From: Ferrovibrio sp046297895
GTDB taxonomy: Bacteria; Pseudomonadota; Alphaproteobacteria; Ferrovibrionales; Ferrovibrionaceae
Length of the DNA: 64,000 nt
Assembly: GCF_046297895.1 (NCBI RefSeq)
Contig: NZ_JBKBHC010000003.1
Coordinates: forward strand, 248,001-312,000
Reading direction: 5' to 3'
A program made the position numbers and the translations under genes. Below the pieces are notes generated by a model. The model was not told the DNA's origin, did no database searches, and was given only the letters and a program-made list of their open reading frames with translations. Below are positions 16,324-23,953 of this stretch, piece by piece. Numbering within the stretch: the stretch's first letter is position 1; every line of letters starts with the position of its first letter.

Positions 16324-17196
16324 ATGGCTGAATTCACCTGTGTCGCCCTGCCAGAGCGGGCCCTGCTGTCCCTGCAGGGGGAGGACGCGGCCGGCTTCCT
16401 CAACGCGCTGGTGTCCAACGACGTCACCGGGCTGCAGCCCGGCCAGGCCGCCTACACCGCGCTGCTCACGCCGCAGGGCAAGTTCCTGCACGATTTCTTC
16501 GTCACGCCCGATCCGCATTGGCCGGGCCTGCTGCTGGACGTGGTCGCCGACCGCCTGCCCGACCTGCAGCGCCGTCTGACGCTGTATCGCCTGCGGGCCA
16601 AGGTCGGAATCCAGCCTGTCGAGCATGTCCGCTGTTTTGCGGTCTTCGGGGATGTGCCATCGGGACTGAACGGATCGCCCGCTTTCGCCGACCCGCGGCT
16701 TCCCGCATTGGGATGGCGGATATGGGCGCCAGGCAATGCCCCTCCGCTGGACCCGTTATCCGATCACGCCGCCTATGAAGCGCATCGCCTTGCGCTGGGC
16801 GTGCCCGACGGCGCCCGCGACATCGAGGTCGAAAAGGGCATTCTGCTGGAAAACCATTTCGAGGCCCTGCACGGCGTCGATTTCAGAAAGGGCTGCTATA
16901 TCGGGCAGGAACTGACCGCGCGCACCAAGTATCGCGGCCTGGTGAAAAAGCAGTTGCATGTGGTACAGGCCGAGGCCGGCGCGGTTCTGCCACCGGCCGG
17001 CACAGCGATCACGTTGGACGGCGCGGATGTCGGCGAGATGCGCTCCTCGCTGAACGGCACAGGCCTCGCCCTGCTGCGACTGGAGGCCGTGGCCAAAGCC
17101 GAATCGGATGGCAAGAAACTGGAAGCCGGCGGCCTTGCGCTGCGCGTGCGCCGCCCCGATTATGCCGGTCCGCCGCCGGACGGCGGCAAGGCATAA
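16324..17196 (+). CDS. ygfZ: Folate-binding YgfZ/IbaG-type Fe-S maturation protein
   Basis: A 290-residue protein of the GcvT-fold YgfZ family (Iba57 relatives), which uses a folate to help assemble or repair iron-sulfur clusters. The N-terminal half shows GEDAAGFLNALVSNDVTGL (about 19-37) and the diagnostic cysteine motif KGCYIGQELTART occurs at about residues 195-207. The ATG at 16324 begins the conserved MAEFTCVALPERALL; a longer in-frame start exists at 16270 but lacks a ribosome site. It is divergent from the GT9 gene and followed by tag with a 28-base gap. Confidence 0.88.
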   Translation: MAEFTCVALPERALLSLQGEDAAGFLNALVSNDVTGLQPGQAAYTALLTPQGKFLHDFFVTPDPHWPGLLLDVVADRLPDLQRRLTLYRLRAKVGIQPVEHVRCFAVFGDVPSGLNGSPAFADPRLPALGWRIWAPGNAPPLDPLSDHAAYEAHRLALGVPDGARDIEVEKGILLENHFEALHGVDFRKGCYIGQELTARTKYRGLVKKQLHVVQAEAGAVLPPAGTAITLDGADVGEMRSSLNGTGLALLRLEAVAKAESDGKKLEAGGLALRVRRPDYAGPPPDGGKA

Positions 17197-17224
17197 CGCG
17201 GAACGGAATCGGCGGGGGCGCGGC

Positions 17225-17833
17225 ATGGTGAAATCTCTTCCTCTCGGCGAGGATGGCCTGTGCCGTTGCGGCTGGTGCGGCAACGATCCGCTCTACATGC
17301 GCTATCACGACACCGAATGGGGCGTGCCGGAATACGACGACCGCGCGCTGTTCGAGAAGCTGATCCTCGACGGCTTCCAGGCCGGCCTGTCCTGGATCAC
17401 CATCCTGCGCAAGCGCGACAATTTCCGCAAAGCCTTTGACGGCTTCCAGCCAGAGAAGATCGCGCGCTACACGCCCAGGAAGCTGGATGCCCTGATGCAG
17501 GATGCCGGCATTGTGCGCAACAGGGCCAAGATCGAGGGCAGCGTGCTGAACGCACGCGGCTGGCTGCAGATCATGGAAAAGGAAGACGGCTTTTCCAACT
17601 ATCTGTGGAATTACGTGGGCGGCAAACCGAAGCAGAATGCCTGGGCCAGCCTGAAGCAGGTTCCTGCGGAAACGCCGGTCAGCCAGGCGATCTCAAAGGA
17701 TCTGCGCAAGCGCGGCTTCACCTTCGTCGGGCCCACCATTGTCTATGCCTTCATGCAGGCGGTGGGCATGGTCAACGACCACATCGTCGATTGTCACCGC
17801 CATCAGGCGGTGAAGAAGCTGAAGCGCCGCTAG
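17225..17833 (+). CDS. tag: DNA-3-methyladenine glycosylase I
   Basis: A 202-residue base-excision repair enzyme that removes 3-methyladenine from alkylated DNA. The N-terminus has the zinc cysteines in LCRCGWCGND (about 12-21), then MRYHDTEWGVPEYDDRALFEKL and the lesion-recognition region GFQAGLSWITILRKRDNFRKAF. The C-terminal zinc ligands are in GMVNDHIVDCHRH (about 182-194). The first residue of the family consensus is at 17225. It is probably expressed with ygfZ; the gene on the other side is convergent. Confidence 0.92.
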   Translation: MVKSLPLGEDGLCRCGWCGNDPLYMRYHDTEWGVPEYDDRALFEKLILDGFQAGLSWITILRKRDNFRKAFDGFQPEKIARYTPRKLDALMQDAGIVRNRAKIEGSVLNARGWLQIMEKEDGFSNYLWNYVGGKPKQNAWASLKQVPAETPVSQAISKDLRKRGFTFVGPTIVYAFMQAVGMVNDHIVDCHRHQAVKKLKRR

Positions 17834-17853
17834 GCGCTTCAGCCCATTCCGCG

Positions 17854-19974
17854 TCAGGCCGCGCGGCCGTCGGCATCCAGTCCCAGCGCCAGCCGTCCGG
17901 CCAGCCGCTGCTGCGGCAGAGCGGTCAGCGGGTGATAACGGGCCGCCTGCAGGTCGCGGAACAGGCGCTCCACGCTGTTCACGCGATAGAAGGCGCTGCC
18001 CCCGGCGGCATCGAGCGCCGCATTGCCCAGTGCCAGCAGGCTGTCGGTCATGGCGCGTTTCAGCGTCATCACCCGGGCCGATGTTTCCGCGCCGGGCGTG
18101 GCGTGGTCAGCGATGTCCACCATCTTTTCATGCGCCGCCACGGCCGCCGCCAGGGCGGCCTCCATCTGGCCAACCAGCAGCTGCGTGTCGCCATCCGACC
18201 TGCGCTTGGCAGCCAGTGCCACGGCTTCGTCGCGCAGGCGCTCGCCGACACCGCGATAGACGCTGTAGATCAGCGGGAAGGCGACCATCGACACCAGGTG
18301 GAAGAAGGGATGCCACAGGCCGGCGGGACGCTTCACCGCCACCGCCGCCTCCGGCACGAACACCTTGTCCAGCACCACATCCTGCGAACCGCTGGCGCGC
18401 ATGCCCAGCGTGCGCCAGGTTTTCTCGATGCGCACGCCTTCGCTTTTCATCGGAACGCCGGCATGAAGCACGGTATCGCCATGGATCGCCATGGTCATCA
18501 GCAGATCGCCGGCCTCGGCGCCGCTGACGAAGCGCTTGCGCGCCGAGATGCGATAGCCGCCATCCACGGCCTCGGCTTTGCCCGAGCCCGCCAGCCAGTC
18601 GTTGCCGCCGGTGGACAGCAGCATCAGCTTTTCTCCCGCCACGCGCTTGAGCAGGCCTTCCACCGGGGCCTTCTCGCGGCGCCAGCGCCACACATTGGCC
18701 ATCAATGGATGCGTATGCATCGCCAGGGCCAGCGCCGTGCCGCTGCAATGGTGTGCCGTCTCGCGCAGCATCTCGCAAAGGTCGCGATACGAGGCATCGG
18801 CGCCGCCGAACTCGGCGGGTACGCCGGCCGCCAGCAGGCCGGCGGCCTTGATCTCGGCGAAATTCTCGGCAGCGAAGGTATCATGGGCGTCGTAATCAGC
18901 GGCGCGCCGGGCGAAACCCGGGGCCAGCGCGCGCATGCGCTCGAGCGGGCTGCCCCCGGCAGCGGCGGTCATGCGCTGTTCGGTCAGTGGTGCATTCATG
19001 GGACGAACTTCTCCTGAGGATTTGATTGGCGGCGGCACCATGTGCGCGTTCAGCGCCGACCTAAAGTTCCAATTCGGAACCACCCGTTTGCCATTGGCGG
19101 CATGCATGGCATCGAGCAGGGCGGCTAATTCCCCAGCATGCGTAAGTGGAATCATGTGCGCGGCATCGTCCAGGCAGACGCGGATGGCGCCGGGGATGAC
19201 GGCCTCCAGCCGGCGCACGATGTGATTGACCGGCCCGGGCGAGCGGCCGCCGCTGATCAGCAATGTCGGAATCGCCAGCTCTGCATATTCGTGCAGGCGC
19301 GTCGGTTCGGCGAAGACGGCATGGATATCCCGGGCGATCGTGCCGGTCATTTCGGCCATGGCCGTCTGCATCGGCGGGGGCAACGCGGCCCATCTGCCGG
19401 CGCCGTTCCAGTAATCCATGAAAAAGGCCATCGTATCGTGCCGGGCCTGTTCGGTGTCGGCCATGGCACCGCGGCGCACGATCTGGGCCAGCTTCGCCGC
19501 CTCGGCGAACAGACGATCCGCTTCCGGACCGTCGTCCCGCAGCAGGAAAAACGCGGATGGCTCGATCAGGGTCAGTGTGCGGACGCGTTCCGGCATCAGC
19601 GCGGCAAACCGCAGGGCGACGGCGCCGCCGAAGGAATGGCCCACCAGGTCGACCGGCTCGCCCGCGCGGGTCAGGGCAAGGGCGACAAGGTCGACGTAAT
19701 CGCGCAACGAAGCGGGGCGGCGGTGTGGCCATGCGCCGGTCTGGCCGCAGCCGAACAACTCCGGGCACAGCACGCGGCGCTGCAGTTTGGCGCCGACGGA
19801 CCAGGCTTTGCCCAGCTTGTCCCAGTGGCTGCGATTGGCGCCCGAGCAATGCAGCAAGGCGACCGTGCGCCCGCGGCCTGCATCGGCGCAGCCTATGGAA
19901 AAGCCAGCGGGAAGAACATAATTGTTCTGTGATTCTCTGGACGCTTCCAACTGCTCCGTACCCGTCTTCATCAT
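17854..19974 (-). CDS. Alpha/beta hydrolase fused in frame to an acyl-CoA dehydrogenase
   Basis: An open frame of 706 residues joining two normally separate enzymes. Residues 1 to about 298 are an alpha/beta hydrolase: LLHCSGANRSHWDKLG, nucleophile elbow VDLVGHSFGGAVALRFA (about 98-114), and histidine in DDAAHMIPL. After MHAANGKR comes about 28 residues of low-complexity linker (VVPNWNFRSALNAHMVPPP and on), and from the Met encoded at 18999 a 381-residue acyl-CoA dehydrogenase with the N-terminal, beta-barrel (GNDWLAGSGKAEAVDGGYRISARKRFV) and C-terminal helical domains. The dehydrogenase has its own ribosome site and an operator-like motif inside the linker, so it may also be made separately. 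The hydrolase stop appears lost. It is divergent from the HxlR regulator. Confidence 0.8.
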   Translation of the reverse strand: MMKTGTEQLEASRESQNNYVLPAGFSIGCADAGRGRTVALLHCSGANRSHWDKLGKAWSVGAKLQRRVLCPELFGCGQTGAWPHRRPASLRDYVDLVALALTRAGEPVDLVGHSFGGAVALRFAALMPERVRTLTLIEPSAFFLLRDDGPEADRLFAEAAKLAQIVRRGAMADTEQARHDTMAFFMDYWNGAGRWAALPPPMQTAMAEMTGTIARDIHAVFAEPTRLHEYAELAIPTLLISGGRSPGPVNHIVRRLEAVIPGAIRVCLDDAAHMIPLTHAGELAALLDAMHAANGKRVVPNWNFRSALNAHMVPPPIKSSGEVRPMNAPLTEQRMTAAAGGSPLERMRALAPGFARRAADYDAHDTFAAENFAEIKAAGLLAAGVPAEFGGADASYRDLCEMLRETAHHCSGTALALAMHTHPLMANVWRWRREKAPVEGLLKRVAGEKLMLLSTGGNDWLAGSGKAEAVDGGYRISARKRFVSGAEAGDLLMTMAIHGDTVLHAGVPMKSEGVRIEKTWRTLGMRASGSQDVVLDKVFVPEAAVAVKRPAGLWHPFFHLVSMVAFPLIYSVYRGVGERLRDEAVALAAKRRSDGDTQLLVGQMEAALAAAVAAHEKMVDIADHATPGAETSARVMTLKRAMTDSLLALGNAALDAAGGSAFYRVNSVERLFRDLQAARYHPLTALPQQRLAGRLALGLDADGRAA
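18999..19075 (-). promoter_or_regulatory. Internal start, ribosome site and HxlR-type operator for the dehydrogenase part
   Basis: Inside the fused frame, AGGAG (about 19012-19016) lies eleven bases before an ATG at 18999 that starts the dehydrogenase domain. Upstream, at 19058-19075 on the minus strand, GAATTGGAACTTTAGGTC matches 15 of 18 bases of a motif before the HxlR gene, and overlaps the palindrome GTTCCAATTCGGAAC (19066-19080). This looks like the original promoter of an independent dehydrogenase gene. Confidence 0.5.
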
Positions 19975-20032
19975 ATGCGCCCCCGTGATGCCGTGCGCAA
20001 GATGACGTCTGCGTGAGAGACGCTGAAGTATC

Positions 20033-20050
20033 AAATTGGAACTTTGAGTC
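20033..20050 (+). promoter_or_regulatory. Putative HxlR operator in the divergent intergenic region
   Basis: AAATTGGAACTTTGAGTC lies 28 bases before the HxlR gene and 60 bases before the divergent hydrolase. Its near-copy in front of the dehydrogenase domain (19058-19075) makes it a candidate site for the HxlR protein. TATAAG (about 20063) may be a -10 element for the regulator. Confidence 0.45.
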
Positions 20051-20077
20051 CGCGCCACGCCGCTATAAGAATCCGGG

Positions 20078-20823
20078 ATGGCCAATCGATATGGTTCCTT
20101 CTGCCCCGTTGCCAAAGCCGCGGAGGTGATCACTGGGCGCTGGACGCCCTTGATCCTCTATGAACTCATGCGTGGCAGCGAACGCTTCAGCGATATCCAG
20201 AATGGTGTGCCGCTGATGGCGCGCAGCCTGCTGGCGCGGCGTCTGCGCGAGATGGAACAGGATGGATTGATTTTCCGCATCCGCGCCGAGGGCCAGCGCG
20301 GCCATGTCTATCGCCTCACGCCGGCCGGCGAGGCCCTGCGCCCGCTGATCGACCTGCTGGGCTATTGGGGCACCGACTGGCGTGTGCCGTATGTCGATGC
20401 GGAAGACCGTAATGTCACGCATCTGATGTGGTCGATGCGCAATGCTCTGCTGGGCGAAGCGTCGCGTGGCCAGAACATGGTGTTCCATTTCCGCTTCCGC
20501 AATGTGCCGAGTCGCGACCACAAGCTGCGGCAATGGTGGATGATCCTGCGCGATGGCGAGGTCGATCTCTGCTACACCGACATGGGCTTCGACGTGGATC
20601 TCGCCATCGAGGCGGACTTGCTGGATTTTTTCGCGTCCTGCATGGCAGCAAAAGCCTGCGCCAGGCGCGCCGTGCCGGCGAGGTGGAGATCAGCGGCGGC
20701 GCCGATGCCCTCGATTACTTCATGGAGCGGTTCGGCATCACCGAGCCGCCCCAGCCGCATTTCGTCACGGTCTCAGATATCGTGCCGCCGCCCTCGATCA
20801 GAACGACGATCCGGGCTGCCTGA
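20078..20823 (+). pseudogene. HxlR-family regulator with C-terminal SCP2-like region, frameshifted
   Basis: The first 182 codons encode a standard HxlR winged helix (FCPVAKAAEVITGRWTPLILYELM, RLREMEQDGLI, YRLTPAGEAL) plus part of a second domain. At a run of six T (20626-20631) the frame is lost: continuing as read gives residues without family character that run into the next gene's antisense. Adding one base at the T-run restores FFRVLHGSKSLRQARRAGEV and a sensible C-terminus ending IRTTIRAA with a TGA at 20821-20823, 248 residues in all, resembling HxlR proteins with a sterol-carrier-like domain. This is either a sequencing error in a homopolymer or a real inactivating deletion. It is divergent from the hydrolase-dehydrogenase gene it probably controls. 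Confidence 0.75.
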
Positions 20824-21397
20824 GGAATTCGACTTCTTCCGGCGTGCTGGCGCGCCCCAGTGCCGCATTGCGATGGGGAAAGCGGCCGAAACGCGCGATG
20901 ATGGCGCGGTGCCGCTCGGCGTAATCCAGGATGTCGTGGCCCGGCAGATCCTTCTCCAGCGCGGCGAATAAAAGACAACTGAAATCCTGGTCTGCAATGT
21001 CTTCGCTGTGTTCGAACGGCATGTAGACGAATTGCCGCATCGTGGGCGGCAACGTGATGTCCATGCCGCGGTCGGTCATCCGGCGCGCAACGCCGCGGGC
21101 GCGCGGATCGCCGGCAAAGGCCTTGGCTGTGTTGCGGAACAGATTGCGCGGAAACTGGTCGAGCAGGATGAGCAGCGCCAGCGCGCTCTTGGCTTGGGCG
21201 GTCCAGTCCTCATAGCCGCCGTCCAGGGCATGCTCTACTGCCGGGGCGAACAGCCGGCGGATTTGATCGTCGAAAGCCGGGTCCTTCTCCCACCAGGCCT
21301 TGCGCGGCAGCAGCGCTTCCGGGCCGTTGCGGTCGAACCAGAAGTCCAGAACGGTATCGGCGGTGATGTCAGATCGCTGAGCGGTATCGCGGTTCAT
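20798..21397 (-). CDS. DUF924 family protein
   Basis: A 199-residue soluble helical protein of the DUF924 family. It shows the typical blocks VLDFWFDRNGPEALLPRKAWW, LALLILLDQFPRNLFRNTAKAFA and MPFEHSEDIADQD, and ends with GRFPHRNAALGRASTPEEVEFL. The fold is TPR-like; no enzyme activity is established. Its 3' end overlaps the restored HxlR stop by 26 bases in convergent orientation, and its start overlaps the PAS_5 gene's stop by 29 bases, so the two minus-strand genes are likely co-transcribed. Confidence 0.87.
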   Translation of the reverse strand: MNRDTAQRSDITADTVLDFWFDRNGPEALLPRKAWWEKDPAFDDQIRRLFAPAVEHALDGGYEDWTAQAKSALALLILLDQFPRNLFRNTAKAFAGDPRARGVARRMTDRGMDITLPPTMRQFVYMPFEHSEDIADQDFSCLLFAALEKDLPGHDILDYAERHRAIIARFGRFPHRNAALGRASTPEEVEFLRQPGSSF

Positions 21398-21884
21398 TGT
21401 CCAGGTTTTCCCATAGCCAGTAGCCGATCAGATGGCGCGGCTGGTCCTGATCGTCCAGCAGGGGGGCAATGATGCGTTGAAATACGGCGAATTCATGATT
21501 TGGCAGGGGCGTGGCGCGCCGCACATAGGCCGGTTCGCCGCTGGCCAGGATGCCGGCATATTCCGCCAGCAGGGCGGCGACCGTGTCGGGCGCATGCACA
21601 TCATCGAAATAGCAGCCGCTCAGGTTCCGCTGGATCGCCCGCGTGTGGTTGTCGCCCAGCAGGCGGTAGCGGATGCGAATCGCCCCGCCGGTCTGCGGCA
21701 GCCAGTCGAAGATGCCGATCCCGGGCAGCAGGCCGCGCGGGATCTCCAGTGGGTCGATTTCGCGACGGCGTGGCAGGCGCCCGGCCTGCTGCCGCAGGCC
21801 CTGCCAGTAGGCGAGAAAACGTTCCAGCGGCACTGGCAGCGTTTCCGGCCATTCCGTGTCGACGGTGCGCTCCGCGATCTGCAT
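21369..21884 (-). CDS. PAS_5-type PAS domain protein
   Basis: A 171-residue single-domain protein of the PAS_5 family common in alphaproteobacteria. Conserved features are LAYWQGLRQQAGRLPRRREIDPLEIP (about 25-50), IGIFDWLPQTGGAIRIRYRLLGDNHT, GCYFDDVHAP and FQRIIAPLLDDQDQPRHLIGYWLW. The start follows a G-rich ribosome site (GGGGGGCAGGG). Such proteins are assumed to be sensory, but neither ligand nor output is known. It is one of three members in the window (others at 48419 and 48922) and precedes the DUF924 gene in the same transcript. Confidence 0.8.
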   Translation of the reverse strand: MQIAERTVDTEWPETLPVPLERFLAYWQGLRQQAGRLPRRREIDPLEIPRGLLPGIGIFDWLPQTGGAIRIRYRLLGDNHTRAIQRNLSGCYFDDVHAPDTVAALLAEYAGILASGEPAYVRRATPLPNHEFAVFQRIIAPLLDDQDQPRHLIGYWLWENLDNEPRYRSAI

Positions 21885-21984
21885 CCCTGCCCCCCAACCC
21901 AGATTAGGCATACGGCACGGGCCTGCAAAGCCTGTCGTGGTGACAGTTTGGTCTGCTAGCCTAGGGTAGAAAGAAGGGGAGAGA

Positions 21985-22740
21985 ATGATGAATGCCATCG
22001 ATCTGAAAGGCCGGCGCGGCGTGGTCACCGGCGGGGCCCAGGGCATCGGCCGCGCGGTGGCCGAGCGGCTGCTGCGCTCGGGCGCCAGCGTGGCGATCTG
22101 GGACCGCGATGCCGCACTGTCCGCCGGCACCGCGCAGGCCCTGTCGGGGCTCGGCCGGATCGAGGCCGTGGCGGTCGACGTGACCGACTGGAACAGCGTC
22201 GAACGGGCGACCGCGCAGACCGGCGCGCTGCTGGGCGGCATCGACCTGCTGATCAACAATGCCGGCATTGCCGGGCCGAATGCGCCGCTGGACCAGTATC
22301 CGCTGGCCGACTGGAACCAGGTGATCGCCATCGACCTGACCGGCGTGTTCCACTGCTGCCGCGCCGTGGTGCCGCTGATGAAGGCGGCCGGCTATGGCCG
22401 CATCGTCAATGTCGCATCCATCGCCGGCAAGGAGGGCAATCCCAATGCCGGCGCCTATTCGGCGGCCAAGGCCGGCGTGATCGCGCTGACCAAGTCGCTG
22501 GGCAAGGAACTGGCCGGCCTGGACATCGCGGTCAACTGCATCACGCCGGCAGCGGCGAAAACCGCGATTTTCGACCAGATGACGCAGACGCATATCGACT
22601 ATATGCTGTCTAGGATACCGCGCGGCCGCTTCGTGGCGGTGGATGAGATCGCGGCGATGGTGGCCTGGCTGCTGTCGGCGGAGAATTCCTTCACCACCGG
22701 CGCCGTATTCGACCTCAGCGGCGGCCGCGCGACCTATTGA
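21985..22740 (+). CDS. SDR-family oxidoreductase
   Basis: A 251-residue classical short-chain dehydrogenase/reductase. The cofactor motif is GVVTGGAQGIGRAVAERL (about 12-29), NNAG occurs at about 91-94, the catalytic serine is in VNVASIAGKEG and the Tyr-Lys pair in GAYSAAKAG (about 154-162). The aspartate after the second strand (IWDRD) favours NAD(H) over NADP(H). Substrate is unknown; it resembles 3-oxoacyl-ACP reductase FabG and sugar dehydrogenases. GGGGAGAGA precedes tandem ATG codons at 21985 and 21988. The next gene, hspQ, follows after 41 bases on the same strand. Confidence 0.82.
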   Translation: MMNAIDLKGRRGVVTGGAQGIGRAVAERLLRSGASVAIWDRDAALSAGTAQALSGLGRIEAVAVDVTDWNSVERATAQTGALLGGIDLLINNAGIAGPNAPLDQYPLADWNQVIAIDLTGVFHCCRAVVPLMKAAGYGRIVNVASIAGKEGNPNAGAYSAAKAGVIALTKSLGKELAGLDIAVNCITPAAAKTAIFDQMTQTHIDYMLSRIPRGRFVAVDEIAAMVAWLLSAENSFTTGAVFDLSGGRATY

Positions 22741-22781
22741 GATGAGTGCCTGTCCTACTGAGTGAGCGTGCGGGGAAAAGA

Positions 22782-23114
22782 ATGCCCGAGACCCGGGTTG
22801 CCAAATTCGCCATCGGAGATGTGGTCCGCCACCGGCTATTTCCGTTTCGCGGCGTGATCTTCGATGTTGATCCGGTGTTCAACAACACCGAGGAATGGTG
22901 GCTGTCGATCCCACCCGACCTGCGGCCGCGCAAGGACCAGCCGTTCTACCACCTGCTGGCCGAGAATGCGCAGTCTTCCTACGTGGCCTATGTATCGGAG
23001 CAGAATCTGCTGCCCGATCCGGAAGCCGGGCCGGTGAACCATCCCGATATCGGCAAATATTTCGCCGGCTTCCGCGATGGCCGCTATCACTGGCGCGCCG
23101 CGCCCCGGATGTAA
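22782..23114 (+). CDS. hspQ: Heat shock protein HspQ / hemimethylated-DNA-binding family
   Basis: A 110-residue protein of the HspQ (YccV) family. In Escherichia coli it binds hemimethylated oriC and acts as a specificity enhancer for the Lon protease. The domain is visible from AKFAIGDVVRHRLFPFRGVIFDVDPVF through LRPRKDQPFYHLLAEN, and it ends HPDIGKYFAGFRDGRYHWR. The start at 22782 has GGGGAAAAGA before it; an upstream ATG at 22746 lacks one. It may be read through from the SDR gene. Confidence 0.9.
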   Translation: MPETRVAKFAIGDVVRHRLFPFRGVIFDVDPVFNNTEEWWLSIPPDLRPRKDQPFYHLLAENAQSSYVAYVSEQNLLPDPEAGPVNHPDIGKYFAGFRDGRYHWRAAPRM

Positions 23115-23141
23115 TTCCTCCGGACACAATCCTGCCGGCCG

Positions 23142-23912
23142 CTAAAGAAGCTTTCCGATCAGCGCGATCAGGGCCGGCATGTTGATTCCGATCAGCACCA
23201 GTCCGACCGCGCCGGCGATCAGCCGCCCGGGCAGGCGGTTGACCAGGAAGGCCGCCACCGGCGCCGCCAGCAGCGCGCCCACCATGATGGCAAGCGCGGT
23301 GCTGCCGATGGTGGTCAGCGTTGCCGCGCCCAGCCAGAAGGAAAACACCGCCGCCTGTACGGCAGCCACGATGGGTTCCGCCGTATTGGCCGAACCCACC
23401 GCCTTGCGCGGTTCGCGCCCCTGCATGATCAGGCTGGTGGTGACGATCGGGCCCCAGCCGCCGCCGAAGGAATCGAACAGGCCGCCCAGCAGGCCGACAA
23501 TGCCGGGCCGGCCCTTCGGCGTTTCCGCGACGGCGAAACCGCGCCGCCATCTCAGGGCGCGCAGAATCACCACGATGCCCATCAGGCCCAGATACAGCGC
23601 GGCGAGCGGACGGATGATATTGAGCGGCAGCAATGCAATCACGCTGGCGCCGACGATGCCGCCAAGCACGCCGGGCAGGATCAGCCGGCGGCAGATCGAC
23701 CAGTCGATATTGCCGAACTTCCAGTGTGACAGGGCCGAGGCGATGCCGGTGGGAATCTTGGTCACATGCACAGCGGCGCTGGCCACTGCCGGCGGCATGC
23801 CGCTGGCCACCAGCACGCTGCTGGCGATCACGCCATAACCCATGCCGATGGCGCCATCGATCAGCTGCGCGGCAAAGCCGATGGCGGCAAAAAGCGCCAG
23901 ATCGAAATCCAC
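23142..23912 (-). CDS. TauE/SafE-family sulfite/sulfonate permease
   Basis: A 256-residue polytopic inner-membrane protein with about eight hydrophobic segments. It has the two repeated signatures of the family: GFAAQLIDGAIGMGYGVIA near the N-terminus, and GLLGGLFDSFGGGWGPIVTTSLI at about 145-167. Members export or import sulfite, sulfoacetate or related anions. It lies 41 bases after the cysNC gene on the same strand, so it is the last gene of the sulfate-reduction operon. Export of toxic excess sulfite, or sulfate import, is the likely role; direction cannot be decided from sequence. Confidence 0.87.
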   Translation of the reverse strand: MDFDLALFAAIGFAAQLIDGAIGMGYGVIASSVLVASGMPPAVASAAVHVTKIPTGIASALSHWKFGNIDWSICRRLILPGVLGGIVGASVIALLPLNIIRPLAALYLGLMGIVVILRALRWRRGFAVAETPKGRPGIVGLLGGLFDSFGGGWGPIVTTSLIMQGREPRKAVGSANTAEPIVAAVQAAVFSFWLGAATLTTIGSTALAIMVGALLAAPVAAFLVNRLPGRLIAGAVGLVLIGINMPALIALIGKLL

Positions 23913-23953
23913 GCGGCCTCCTGGTTGCGGTGACGCCTGAACCCGGGGAGAAG

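Noticed and set aside
16221..16427. Longer N-terminus for the GT9 glycosyltransferase
   Set aside because: The extension would overlap the divergent ygfZ gene by about 100 bases and precedes the family-typical start MRILFIT.
20824..20971. HxlR protein extending to 20971
   Set aside because: The extension results from the frameshift; it lies antisense to the well-supported DUF924 gene and has no family similarity.
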